This document shows positions 15,012-22,914 of a stretch of 31,787 nt of DNA, one piece after another. Position 1 is the stretch's first letter, and every line of letters begins with the position of its first letter. The stretch is from Nitrospirae bacterium UBA4572 (GTDB lineage Bacteria > Nitrospirota > Leptospirillia > Leptospirillales > Leptospirillaceae). The stretch lies in assembly GCA_002387725.1 (NCBI GenBank), contig DGKK01000015.1:3875-35661 (forward strand), written 5' to 3'. The notes under the pieces were generated by a model, which had not been told where the DNA came from, did no database searches, and worked only from the letters and a program-made list of their open reading frames with translations. Both the position numbers and the translations under genes were made by a program.

Positions 15012-16412
15012 CTAGACCAGCGGGGTGAGACGACATCCCGAAGTCCACGGGGCCGGCTCCCTGAGAGTCTGAAAGATGGGATTGGTCAAGGCCCGATGAA
15101 TCTCGGAGATGAGGGTCTCCATCCCCTTGTATCCGGCAAAGGCGAACCGGCGCTCCTGGTTCACATCCAGAAAAGGGACCTTGGCCTTGAGGGCCACGAA
15201 CTGGGAACGCCCCCCCGCCATCAGGATGTCCGCCTCGGCCTCCTTCAGCATCCGATACATCTCCCGGGGCGTCATGGTGTCGATCATGTGGGCATCCTCT
15301 CCCATGAGCTCCATGATCCGCTCCTTGTCCTCGGCCGTGGACTTTTTCACGCTGGTTCCGACCACGACAAGCCCGGCCTCCATGAGGGCCGACACGACCG
15401 ACCAGCTTTTCACCCCTCCCGTGATCAGGAGGGCCCGTTTGCCGGCCAGTGCGGGCTTATAGCGGGAGATCGAGGCCCATGCCTCCTTCTCTTCCTGCGC
15501 AATCAGCGCCTCTGTCCGTTCCACGAGATCCTCCGGAGCCCCCCGGGAAACAAGGAGCGCCGCGATGTTCCGCAGTGAGGCGCTCATGTCGCTGATCCCG
15601 TAAAAGGACCCCTCGAACCAGGGAATCCCGTAGCGCTCCTCCATCTTCCTGGCGATGTTGATCATCGCCTTGCTGCACACCAGCATGGCGGCCCGGGCCC
15701 GATGGGAAGAGGCGACCTCCCGGTATCTGGCGTCTCCGCTGATGCAGGCCGAGATCCGGATGCCCAGACGATCCAAGAGAGGCTTGACCTGCCAGAGCTC
15801 CCCGGAGAGGTTGTACTCCCCGATGATGTTCAGATCGGTGCTGGTTGTGACCTCGGGCTCCATCGTCCCGATCACATGGTCGAGGAGGGCCTCCCCGGCA
15901 AGCTTGTTGCCCAGATTCTTTCCCCCGACAAATCCCGGCGCGTTGACCGGGATGACGGGGCGCCCGAACTTTTCGGTGGCCGCCTTCGCCACCGCCTCGA
16001 TGTCGTCCCCGATGATCGCCGGAACGCAGGTCTGGTAGAGGAAGACGGCCGGAGGGTCGAAGCGTTCGATGATTTGCCGGATGGCCTTGAAGAGATGCTT
16101 TTCCCCCCCATAGACGACGTCCATCTCGTTCATGTCCGTGGTGAAGCCTGTCCTGTAGGTTCGAGCTCCAGACGAGAGAGCGGAGCGGTTATCCCAGGAA
16201 TTTCCCTCGCAGGCGATCGGTCCATGAACCAGATGGGCCACGTCTACAATCGGTTGAAGGGCGATCTTGGCTCCGTCAAAGGCACACCCTCCCGCGGCAG
16301 CCCCAGGAGTGGCAACCTTCGTACACCCTTTCTTCCGGTCTTTTTCGGATTTCGCCTGATTGTGGCCACAGGCCGTCTCCTGGAAGACCTCGGAGACCTT
16401 GGGCGTTCCCAT
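15012..16412 (-). CDS. nifE: FeMo-cofactor scaffold subunit NifE
   Basis: A 466-residue NifD-like protein, partner of NifN. Cysteines positioned as NifE cluster ligands are seen at Cys43 (AGGCAFDGAKIAL), Cys68 (HGPIACEGNSWDNR) and in YQTCVPAIIGDDI. Also typical are PVNAPGFVGGKNLGNKLAGEAL, IIGEYNLSGELWQVKPLLDRLG and the C-terminal DVNQERRFAFAGYKGM. The N-terminal Cys-rich segment (CGHNQAKSEKDRKKGC) is the usual NifE form. The start at 16412 has AAGGAGGACGT; an in-frame ATG further upstream would overlap the nifK-nifE hairpin. Confidence 0.96.
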   Translation of the reverse strand: MGTPKVSEVFQETACGHNQAKSEKDRKKGCTKVATPGAAAGGCAFDGAKIALQPIVDVAHLVHGPIACEGNSWDNRSALSSGARTYRTGFTTDMNEMDVVYGGEKHLFKAIRQIIERFDPPAVFLYQTCVPAIIGDDIEAVAKAATEKFGRPVIPVNAPGFVGGKNLGNKLAGEALLDHVIGTMEPEVTTSTDLNIIGEYNLSGELWQVKPLLDRLGIRISACISGDARYREVASSHRARAAMLVCSKAMINIARKMEERYGIPWFEGSFYGISDMSASLRNIAALLVSRGAPEDLVERTEALIAQEEKEAWASISRYKPALAGKRALLITGGVKSWSVVSALMEAGLVVVGTSVKKSTAEDKERIMELMGEDAHMIDTMTPREMYRMLKEAEADILMAGGRSQFVALKAKVPFLDVNQERRFAFAGYKGMETLISEIHRALTNPIFQTLREPAPWTSGCRLTPLV

Positions 16413-16430
16413 ACGTCCTCCTTGAAAAGC

Positions 16431-16455
16431 GGAGGGGAGATCGTTCCTCCCCTCC
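16431..16455 (-). other. Strong hairpin between nifK and nifE
   Basis: Nine-base perfect arms (GGAGGGGAG and CTCCCCTCC) with a 7-base loop, followed on the minus strand by GCTTTTC. The short T-run makes this a possible weak attenuator separating the highly expressed nifHDK part from nifEN. It might instead be a 3' stability element for nifK mRNA. Confidence 0.6.
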
Positions 16456-16466
16456 ATGGAGAGTGG

Positions 16467-18005
16467 CTAGCGAATGATGTCGTAGCTGTAGTCGGTCTTG
16501 CTGGGAACATTGGTATTCTTGTCCATCTCGTCGAAGACCTTGTCGAGGATCTTGACCAGGACATTCATGGCTCCCTGATAGCCCACCGTGGGATAGCGGT
16601 GGTGGTGATGGCGGTCGAAGATCGGGAAGCCGATCCGGATGAGCGGGGTCCCGGTGTCCCGTTCGAGATACTTTCCATAGGTGTTTCCGATGAGAAAGTC
16701 CACCGGCTCGGTGAAGAGGAGGCTCCGCATGTGCCAGAGATCCCGTCCCGGCCAGGCATGGCAGCCGGTTCCGTAAGGGGAGCTTGCGAACAGGGCATTC
16801 ATTCTCTCTTCCCACTCCTTGCCGCCGTTGGTGGCGAGGACATGAACCGGTTCCACCCCAAGCTCCATCAGAAACTCGGAGAGTCCCAGCATCTGGTCGG
16901 GGTCTCCGTAAAGGGCAAACTTCTTTCCGTGAAGGTGCGAGGTTGAGTCCGCCACCGCATCCACAAGGCGACCCCGCTCAAGCTTCAGGCTCTCGGGAAT
17001 GGCCTTTCCGCTGAGCTCGGAGATGGCCATGAGCCAGCGGTCCGTAGCCCGGATGCCGATCGGATAATGGAATGCCAACGTCTTCTGTCCAAGAGAGGCC
17101 GCGTATTCGAGCGACTTTGGAGTGTTGTACTCCTGGAAGGAAACGGTCGCTTTCGCATTGACAGCTTCCTGCATATCCGAAAGTCTCGTTCCGCCCATGT
17201 ACATCCGGAATGTCCCGTCGGTCGGGGTATCAAAAACATCGCTGGTGTCGCCGACGAGGAGAAAATTCACGCCCATTTCGGAAAGGATCCTCTTCACCTC
17301 CCGGATGTTTCCGACGCTGTACCCGTCAAAGCCCATCACAATGTTGATCAGGTCCGTCTCCGATCGCTCCTTGCCGGCCCAGAAATGCTCCAGGATTCCC
17401 TTCAGCGCATTGTCGTAGCCGGTGATGTGCGACCCCACGAAGGCCGGGGTATGGGCAAAGGGAACATCGTATTCCTGGGGAACCGATCCTTTTTCCTTCG
17501 CGTTCTTGATGAAGGCATTCAGATCGTCCCCGATCACCTCGGCCATGCAGGTGGTGGAGACGGCGATCATCTTGGGCTTGTACATGGCATAGGCGTTGGC
17601 CAAGCCATCGATCATGTTGTTGAGCCCCCCGAAGACTGCCGCATCCTCTGTCATGGAGGAAGAGACGCAGGAGGTCGGCTCCTTGAAATGCCGGGAGAGA
17701 TGGCTCCGGTAGTAGGCGACGCACCCCTGGGATCCGTGGACGAAGGGGAGTGTCTCCTCGAAACCCAGAGCCAGAAAAACGGCGCCGAGAGGCTGGCAGG
17801 TCTTGGCGGGATTGACGGTCAGGGCCTCCCGCTTGAAGTTGAGTTCGCGGTATTCCTCGGTCTTGGTCCACTCGATGATTTCCGCGACCTTCTCCTGGGG
17901 ATGGGGATTTTCAAAGTTCTTCTTCTTGTTTTCGAACATCTCCACATATTCCGGCTCCCGGAACAGGTTGAAGTGGTCGAGGACGTGCTTGGGGTTCTGG
18001 CTCAT
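16467..18005 (-). CDS. nifK: Nitrogenase MoFe protein beta subunit NifK
   Basis: A 512-residue beta subunit of dinitrogenase. The P-cluster cysteines are at Cys70 (AKTCQPLGAVF), Cys95 (HGSQGCVAYYRSHLSRHF) and Cys153 (STTCMAEVIGDDL), with the Ser of SSSMTEDAAVFGG nearby. The C-terminus shows LIRIGFPIFDRHHHHRYPTVGYQG, the usual NifK ending. The N-terminal extension (about 50 residues before NFKREALTVNP) is of the long type seen in Mo nitrogenases. The ATG at 18005 is chosen from the family N-terminus and a GAGG site; longer in-frame starts run through the intergenic hairpin. Confidence 0.98.
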   Translation of the reverse strand: MSQNPKHVLDHFNLFREPEYVEMFENKKKNFENPHPQEKVAEIIEWTKTEEYRELNFKREALTVNPAKTCQPLGAVFLALGFEETLPFVHGSQGCVAYYRSHLSRHFKEPTSCVSSSMTEDAAVFGGLNNMIDGLANAYAMYKPKMIAVSTTCMAEVIGDDLNAFIKNAKEKGSVPQEYDVPFAHTPAFVGSHITGYDNALKGILEHFWAGKERSETDLINIVMGFDGYSVGNIREVKRILSEMGVNFLLVGDTSDVFDTPTDGTFRMYMGGTRLSDMQEAVNAKATVSFQEYNTPKSLEYAASLGQKTLAFHYPIGIRATDRWLMAISELSGKAIPESLKLERGRLVDAVADSTSHLHGKKFALYGDPDQMLGLSEFLMELGVEPVHVLATNGGKEWEERMNALFASSPYGTGCHAWPGRDLWHMRSLLFTEPVDFLIGNTYGKYLERDTGTPLIRIGFPIFDRHHHHRYPTVGYQGAMNVLVKILDKVFDEMDKNTNVPSKTDYSYDIIR

Positions 18006-18024
18006 TGTCGGATCCTCTTTTTGT

Positions 18025-18047
18025 GGCCGGAGCGAAGGGCTCCGGCC
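18025..18047 (-). other. Strong hairpin between nifD and nifK
   Basis: Nine-base perfect arms (GGCCGGAGC and GCTCCGGCC) around a 5-base loop in the 64-base gap between nifD and nifK. No U-tract follows. It is probably an mRNA stability or ribosome-spacing element. Confidence 0.6.
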
Positions 18048-18069
18048 GAACCATATTGTCTTTTCCCGC

Positions 18070-19500
18070 TCAGAAGGGCGCCTTCGCCATCTGCCACACC
18101 GGATTGTTGATCGCCATATCCATGTCGCGAGCAAAGATCGAAAAGCCGTCGTATCCGTGGTAGGGACCCGAATAGTCCCAGGAGTGCATCTGCCGGAAGG
18201 GATATCCCATCTTCTGGAAGACATATTTTTCCTTGATTCCCGAGGCCACCAGATCGGGCTTCAACGCCTCGACGAATTTTTCGAATTCGTATCCCGTCAC
18301 GTCGTCGTAGATGATCGTTCCGTCCTTGACGTAATGGGTGGTTCGCTGATAATCGTCGTTGTGGCCAAATTCATAACCGGTCCCGATGACATTCATCCCG
18401 AGATCTTCGTAGGCCCCGATGACATGCCGGGGACGGAGTCCTCCGACAAAGAGCATGACGGTCTTGCCCTCAAGCCGCGGCCGGTATTTCTCGACGGTTG
18501 CCTTCGTCAGGGCTTCGTACTTGGCAATGACCTTCTCCGCATTTTCCCGGATCTTGTCGTCGAAGAAGGCGGCAATCTTCCGAAGGGACTCGGCGATCTT
18601 CGTCGGGCCGAAGAAGTTGTACTCCACCCAGGGAATCCCGTATTTCTCCTCCATGTGGCGGGAGATGTAGTTCATCGAGCGGTAGCAATGAAGGATGTTG
18701 AGCTTGACCTTCGGGGTGTTGATCAGCTCCTCGATGGAGCCGTCCCCCGACCACTGCGCCACAACCCGGAGACCCATTTCCTCGAGCAGGATCCGGGAGG
18801 ACCAGGCGTCTCCCCCGATGTTGTAATCGCCGATGATCGCCACATCGTAGGGGGTGGTCTCGATCTCCGCCCCTTTTTTCTTGTCGAAGACCCAGTCGCG
18901 AATCGTGTCGTTGGCAATGTGATGGCCCAGGGACTGGCTCACCCCCCGAAACCCTTCGCAGCGAACCGGGACGATGGTCTTGCCGTCGTACTCCTTGCTC
19001 TTTTTCTTGGAAACGGCTTCGATGTCGTCTCCGATCAGACCGATGGGGCACTCCGACTGGACCGTGATCCCCTTGTTGAGCGGAAAGAGCTCCTGGATCT
19101 CGTCCATGATTTTTTCAAGCTTCTTGTCGCCTCCGAAGACGATGTCTTTCTCCTGAAAGTCGGAGGTGAACTGCATGGTGACGAAAGAGTCGACGCCGGT
19201 CGTTCCGATGTAGTAGTTGCGGCGGGCAGCCCAGGAATACTGGCCGCATCCAACCGGCCCGTGGCTGATATGGATCATGTCCTTGATGGGACCCCACACC
19301 ACACCCTTTGAGCCGGCATAGGCACATCCCCGGATGGTCATGACCCCCGGAACGGTCTTGATGTTCGACTTGACCCCGCAGTCGGGCTTCCCTTCCTCAA
19401 AAACGTTCAGATGCTTTTCTCGTTTCTTTCGGGTCTTTTCCGGATAGACCTCCAGAACCTCTGCGATGATTTTCTTGGCTTCCTCGATATTCTGACTCAT
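18070..19500 (-). CDS. nifD: Nitrogenase MoFe protein alpha subunit NifD
   Basis: A 476-residue alpha subunit. P-cluster ligands are Cys59 (IRGCAYAGSKGVVWGP), Cys85 (HGPVGCGQYSW) and Cys151 (SECPIGLIGDDIEAV). FeMo-cofactor ligands are Cys272 (LHCYRSMNYISRHMEEKYG) and His439 (FRQMHSWDYSGPYHGYDG). His194 region GVSQSLGHHIAND, needed for substrate reduction, is intact. These mark an active Mo-dependent enzyme rather than a V or Fe-only form, and no NifG-type gene (vnfG/anfG) follows. It lies between nifH and nifK, with hairpins in both gaps. Confidence 0.98.
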   Translation of the reverse strand: MSQNIEEAKKIIAEVLEVYPEKTRKKREKHLNVFEEGKPDCGVKSNIKTVPGVMTIRGCAYAGSKGVVWGPIKDMIHISHGPVGCGQYSWAARRNYYIGTTGVDSFVTMQFTSDFQEKDIVFGGDKKLEKIMDEIQELFPLNKGITVQSECPIGLIGDDIEAVSKKKSKEYDGKTIVPVRCEGFRGVSQSLGHHIANDTIRDWVFDKKKGAEIETTPYDVAIIGDYNIGGDAWSSRILLEEMGLRVVAQWSGDGSIEELINTPKVKLNILHCYRSMNYISRHMEEKYGIPWVEYNFFGPTKIAESLRKIAAFFDDKIRENAEKVIAKYEALTKATVEKYRPRLEGKTVMLFVGGLRPRHVIGAYEDLGMNVIGTGYEFGHNDDYQRTTHYVKDGTIIYDDVTGYEFEKFVEALKPDLVASGIKEKYVFQKMGYPFRQMHSWDYSGPYHGYDGFSIFARDMDMAINNPVWQMAKAPF

Positions 19501-19566
19501 GATGGAACCCTCCGTTCGGATGACGATCTCTGAATGTCCTCCCGGAAAAGGCGGGAGAGAGAAGAG

Positions 19567-19591
19567 GCGGCGGAGAGATCCTCTCCGCCGC
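19567..19591 (-). other. Strong hairpin between nifH and nifD
   Basis: Eleven-base perfect arms (GCGGCGGAGAG and CTCTCCGCCGC) with a 3-base loop, in the 111-base gap after nifH. It lacks a U-tract. In other diazotrophs a hairpin here protects nifH mRNA from 3' decay and gives excess NifH over NifDK; that role is inferred by position. Confidence 0.7.
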
Positions 19592-19611
19592 GCGGGGAAT
19601 GGAAAGGTGGA

Positions 19612-20487
19612 TCAGGCGACGGCGACTTCGTCCGCCTTCTTGCCGACGATGCTCTCGTCGACCGTCTTCATGACGCCGAACTCCATGAGAAGATCCTCGA
19701 GCTCGTCCATCGTGATCGGGGTCGGGATCGTTCCCTTGCCTCCATTGGCATCGATCTTCTTGGCCAGCTGGCGATACTCTTCCGCCTGGGAGGATTCGGG
19801 GGCAAACTCCATCACCGTCATCCGTCTCAACTCGGCATGCTGGACAATATTGTTTCTCGGAACGAAGTGGATCAGCTGGGTATTGAGCCGCTTGGCCAGG
19901 GCTTCGATCAGGTCGTACTCCCGATCCGTCTGGCGTTCGTTGCAGACAAGGCCCCCCAGGCGAACACCGCCGGAGTTGGCATATTTGAGAATGCCCTTGG
20001 CAATGTTGTTGGCGGCATACATGGCCATCATCTCGCCGGAGGTCACGATGTAGATCTCCTGGGCCTTGTTCTCGCGGATCGGCATGGCGAATCCTCCGCA
20101 CACCACATCGCCCAACACATCGTAGGAGACATAGTCCACGCCGTCGTAAGCGCCATTCTCTTCGAGAAAGTTGATGGAGGTGATCACGCCGCGGCCGGCA
20201 CATCCGACACCGGGCTCGGGGCCTCCGGACTCCACGCAACGGATGTCGCTGAATCCTTGCTTCATCACATCCTCAATCTCGAGATCCTCCACCGTTCCGG
20301 CTTCGGCCGCCAAGGAAAGGACGGTGCTCTGGGCTTTTGCATGCAGGATCAGCCGGGTGGAATCGGCCTTGGGGTCGCATCCCACGATCAGGATCTTCTT
20401 CCCCATCTCGGCGAGGGCCGCCAGCGTGTTCTGGGAGGTCGTGGACTTTCCGATGCCGCCTTTACCGTAAAAAGCAATCTGACGCAT
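19612..20487 (-). CDS. nifH: Nitrogenase iron protein (dinitrogenase reductase) NifH
   Basis: A 291-residue P-loop ATPase that passes electrons to NifDK. It shows the Walker A GKGGIGKST (8-16), GCDPKADSTRL (36-46), cluster-ligating Cys96 (GVGCAGRGVITS) and Cys130 (DVVCGGFAMPIRE). Arg99 in the CAGRG motif is the residue modified by DraT in some species; no draT/draG is in the window. The start MRQIAFYGKGG is the family N-terminus and has GGAGGAG six bases upstream. The gene is first in the operon and preceded by a long regulated leader. Confidence 0.99.
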   Translation of the reverse strand: MRQIAFYGKGGIGKSTTSQNTLAALAEMGKKILIVGCDPKADSTRLILHAKAQSTVLSLAAEAGTVEDLEIEDVMKQGFSDIRCVESGGPEPGVGCAGRGVITSINFLEENGAYDGVDYVSYDVLGDVVCGGFAMPIRENKAQEIYIVTSGEMMAMYAANNIAKGILKYANSGGVRLGGLVCNERQTDREYDLIEALAKRLNTQLIHFVPRNNIVQHAELRRMTVMEFAPESSQAEEYRQLAKKIDANGGKGTIPTPITMDELEDLLMEFGVMKTVDESIVGKKADEVAVA

Positions 20488-20506
20488 AGTGTTCTCCTCC
20501 TGGTTG

Positions 20507-20535
20507 TCCGGAATCTGCCTTGGGCAGTCTCCGGA
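20507..20535 (-). promoter_or_regulatory. Second hairpin in the nifH leader
   Basis: Outer arms TCCGGA/TCCGGA and inner arms TGCC/GGCA, separated by 3-base internal loops, form a stem between the leader terminator and the nifH ribosome site (GGAGGAG at 20494-20500). It may shield the nifH 5' end from decay or take part in an alternative fold with the terminator. Confidence 0.55.
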
Positions 20536-20538
20536 AAT

Positions 20539-20574
20539 GAAAAAAGCCGAACGAAGGCAATCCCTCATTCGGCT
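20539..20574 (-). terminator. Intrinsic terminator (attenuator) inside the nifH leader
   Basis: On the minus strand, arms AGCCGAA and TTCGGCT extend inward through further pairs (including two G-U) to an AUUG tetraloop, about 13 pairs, followed at once by a run of six T. It lies about 110 bases downstream of the sigma-54 start site and about 50 bases before nifH, so transcripts should stop here unless antiterminated. The ANTAR protein encoded at 1694-2326 is a natural candidate antiterminator. A clear twin-hexaloop ANTAR target was not found; a loop reading AUCGUA in a weak stem near 20595-20615 is only suggestive. Confidence 0.8.
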
Positions 20575-20695
20575 TCAGCGCCTGGCCGGTATACGATTCC
20601 TCGGCCCAATCTCTTTTTTGAAGTCACTTAGCTCATCCCACTCTTGCGGAGCGTCCTTCGTCGAAGGCTTCGAAGAGCGAGCTTGCCCAATTATT

Positions 20696-20711
20696 AGCAA
20701 CACCCATGCCA
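20696..20711 (-). promoter_or_regulatory. Sigma-54 promoter of the nifH operon
   Basis: The minus strand reads TGGCATGGGTGTTGCT, which fits the -24/-12 consensus TGGCAYRN4TTGCW at every defined position. The expected start site is near 20686, leaving a leader of roughly 200 nt before the nifH ATG. It requires an AAA+ activator, here presumably NifA bound upstream. Confidence 0.92.
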
Positions 20712-20788
20712 GAATGCTTAAAACATCAAGAACAAATGATTCACAAAAAAAACACCCTTGAAAACTGCCCAAAGACATCGTCACCTTT

Positions 20789-20804
20789 TGTGAACAAACG
20801 AACA
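20789..20804 (-). promoter_or_regulatory. NifA upstream activator site for nifH
   Basis: TGTTCGTTTGTTCACA on the minus strand is an exact TGT-N10-ACA NifA site, about 80 bases upstream of the -24 element, the normal distance. The DNA between contains T-rich tracts (a run of eight T) that may bend; I did not find a convincing IHF site. nifA itself is not in the window. Confidence 0.85.
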
Positions 20805-20814
20805 AAGAGCGGAC

Positions 20815-20852
20815 AAAAAAGGAGGGGGGGCATCCCCTCGCGCCCCCCCTCC
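20815..20852 (-). terminator. Intrinsic terminator downstream of the molT unit
   Basis: Perfect 11-base arms (GGAGGGGGGGC and GCCCCCCCTCC) with a 10-base loop are followed on the minus strand by six T. It lies about 120 bases after the lipoprotein gene and just before the NifA site of nifH. It should stop read-through from the upstream unit and isolate the nifH promoter. The stretch 20853-20968 between gene and terminator shows nothing else. Confidence 0.88.
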
Positions 20853-20968
20853 CCATGGCTTGCGACAAAACACCATCCCATTCCATTCTTGCTTTTCCAA
20901 ATCCAGGAAGCGGCTCTGCCAGAAGTTTTTTCCACCGATCATCCGATTGAACCATCATCATCGATCGC

Positions 20969-21659
20969 TCAATGGAGTCTTCTTGCGCTGTCGCAGGCTT
21001 GATAAATCCTTTCTAGACTTTTGCGAAACTGTTTGGACCGGCCTGCCAGACATGCGCTGAGGAATGTCTTCCGGGCCCGACCCGCTTCTCCCATCTGTCG
21101 GTAGACAATGGACTGGTATCCGAGAGCGACCGGATCGTCCGGTCTTTCGCTGAGGACCTCATGGAGAACGATGGAAGCCTCTCTGTAAGACCCTGTCCGG
21201 ATGTCGGAATAAGCCTCCACAAGACGGAATCCCTTGGGCCAACGTCCCTCGATGAGAATTTTCTGGAGATCATTCTGGGCCCTCCTGTAATCATGCTCAT
21301 GCAAATAGGCATTGGCCCGGGCGAGCCTAAAGTGCCGCTCTCCTTTCTCGCCAGGAAGCAAAACCGTATCGAATAGTTGGAGGGACTCCGCCTTCTTTCC
21401 CTCCCGGTAGAGGACAACGGCAAGGTTCCGTCGAAATCGCAACGAACTCGGGTCATTCTTCAACGCTTCCCTATAATCCTTTTCTGCCCCCGGGAGATCA
21501 CCGTGACGGTAGTCCGCATATCCTTCCTGCTCGGCCAGGTAAGCTTGCTCTTCGGAGGTCTTCATATTTGCACACCCCTGAAATCCTACGACCAGCAAAG
21601 AAAACACCGCCCATTTTCGCGATTCCCTTCTTCAATCCGCAGACATTCGACTTTTTCAT
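20969..21659 (-). CDS. TPR-repeat lipoprotein, probably with a one-base frameshift near its start
   Basis: The main frame (20969-21607) encodes about 210 residues: a lipobox-like VVGFQGC, then TPR-like helices (EGYADYRHGDLPGAEKDYREAL; LAVVLYREGKKAESLQLFD; AYSDIRTGSYREASIVLHEVL) to the end. Its only in-frame start is a GTG without ribosome site and without the basic residues a signal peptide needs. Another frame supplies ATG 21659 with a GGGGAG site and MKKSNVCGLKKGIAKMGG, which would complete a textbook lipoprotein signal if one T of the TTTT run at 21601-21604 were absent. The span (691 bases) is one base over a multiple of three. Function unknown; likely an outer-membrane-anchored scaffold. 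Confidence 0.6.
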
Positions 21660-21662
21660 CGC

Positions 21663-22796
21663 TCACTCTCCCCTGTATCCGAAGATACCGTTGTACCAGA
21701 CGGTGGCCATCCCAAAGGGGGTCACCATCTGGGGAATGTTTGATTGATACACGGGAAGCGCGACACCTGCGCTCCACGTCACCACGATCCTTTTGGTATT
21801 CGGATACTTGATCTCGAAGGAGGGAGCCGCCCAAAGGAAGCTCCAGGACGGGACCGTGGCATTTCCAAAAAAGAGACTGCTCCCCGACTGAGTTTGCCCG
21901 ACCACCTCGAGGACATATCCGAGCCCCCAAGAGTCATCCAGGATCTGTTCGAGCGCCATCGAATAGGAGGTAAGGTTGCCGTCGACCATGTTGAACCGCC
22001 CATTCTGACAAACCCCTGTCGGCGTGCATGGCAGCGGCGTGAAGGTGACATTGTTGCTGGCATAGTTGGCGCCGACTGTCGTGGGATTCTGGATGATATC
22101 CCCCACCTGCAGAAAGAAGCGGAAAGGCTTCGCGCTCTTTTTGACGAGGAGATAAAGACCTTCATTGAACGTCCCGTTTCCCATCTGGTCCAGGCCGTTG
22201 GCCGTCGGGGAAAGCTCGGTATACTTTCCGCTGGGAAGGACAAATTGCGGCTCGATGGTGAGGGACGGACGATGCCAGAAGGAATAGACATCGTTTTCCA
22301 AAAGAAAGTTGTAGCGGAAGAAGACAACGGTATCGCCAGGCCCCCACTCGCTTATTGACCGAAATCCCGTACCGGCATTGTCTTGACTGTTGATCCCGAT
22401 AGGGACAACGACATCCATTTCCAGATTCTTCATCAGTCCGACATCGAGCCTTTGCAATCCGGTCATCGAGGAAAGGTTGAGTCCCTGACCGAACATCAGA
22501 TTGTCCGACCAGGCGTCTCGAACAAAGAAGGACCCCACAGGGACAGTGTTGGCATTTCCGGTGAAGAAGGGACCACTCGTCAAGGGTCCCCACGGAAGGT
22601 AGTTTGGCCTCATAAGATTGAGGTCTGGCGCAAGCTCATCCAAGGCGCTGCCAGACATATTGAAGGGATTGGCGGACGAGCCCTCTCCACCCGACGGGGG
22701 AGATTGCGGAACGGGGGCGGCCGCCAGGGCATTGTCCATTCCCAGCACGAACAGACAGAAAAGAATTGCCAGCGGACTTACCATGTTGCGGATCAT
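21663..22796 (-). CDS. Outer-membrane beta-barrel-type protein with signal peptide
   Basis: A 377-residue exported protein. A Sec signal (IRNMVSPLAILFCLFVLGMDNALAA) ends near residue 27, followed by a Pro/Ser/Gly linker and alternating amphipathic strands rich in aromatic girdle residues (VVFFRYNFLL, SLTIEPQFVLPSG, FFLQVGDII, SWGLGYVLEVVG, WSFLWAAPSFEIKYP, RIVVTWSAGVAL) ending FGYRG. It resembles transporter-like outer-membrane proteins of the MetA-pathway (phenol) kind, but I cannot name it. The start ATG 22796 follows AAAAGGAG; an ATG seven codons earlier overlaps that site. It lies between molT and the lipoprotein, so a role in metal or molybdate entry across the outer membrane is an inference from context. 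The 118-base gap to molT shows no clear promoter. Confidence 0.65.
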   Translation of the reverse strand: MIRNMVSPLAILFCLFVLGMDNALAAAPVPQSPPSGGEGSSANPFNMSGSALDELAPDLNLMRPNYLPWGPLTSGPFFTGNANTVPVGSFFVRDAWSDNLMFGQGLNLSSMTGLQRLDVGLMKNLEMDVVVPIGINSQDNAGTGFRSISEWGPGDTVVFFRYNFLLENDVYSFWHRPSLTIEPQFVLPSGKYTELSPTANGLDQMGNGTFNEGLYLLVKKSAKPFRFFLQVGDIIQNPTTVGANYASNNVTFTPLPCTPTGVCQNGRFNMVDGNLTSYSMALEQILDDSWGLGYVLEVVGQTQSGSSLFFGNATVPSWSFLWAAPSFEIKYPNTKRIVVTWSAGVALPVYQSNIPQMVTPFGMATVWYNGIFGYRGE

Positions 22797-22914
22797 GATC
22801 TTCTCCTTTTCATTCATTCCGTGAGACTCAAGACGCTCAGACAGTGGTCGTCATTGTGATGCCCGGATGCGGGGAGACACACTGACGTGAATGAAGCCTT
22901 CGAAAAGGAGACGT

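Noticed and set aside
15702..16946. Plus-strand open frame of 414 codons opposite nifE and nifK
   Set aside because: Antisense shadow of the structural and scaffold genes.
17803..19311. Long plus-strand open frame (502 codons) opposite nifD and nifK
   Set aside because: It is the mirror of highly conserved genes, with His/Asp/Arg-rich composition and no family features.
20590..20620. Hexaloop AUCGUA with A1 and G4, as in ANTAR target hairpins, in the nifH leader
   Set aside because: The supporting stem contains a bulge and a mismatch, and no matching second hexaloop stem was found, so it is not listed as a binding site.
20712..20788. Possible IHF site between the NifA site and nifH promoter
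   Set aside because: Best candidates miss two or more consensus positions; only generic T-rich DNA can be claimed.
20575..20961. Minus-strand open frame of 128 codons upstream of nifH
   Set aside because: It runs through a terminator, the NifA site and the sigma-54 promoter and ends in the leader; the sequence is regulatory DNA.
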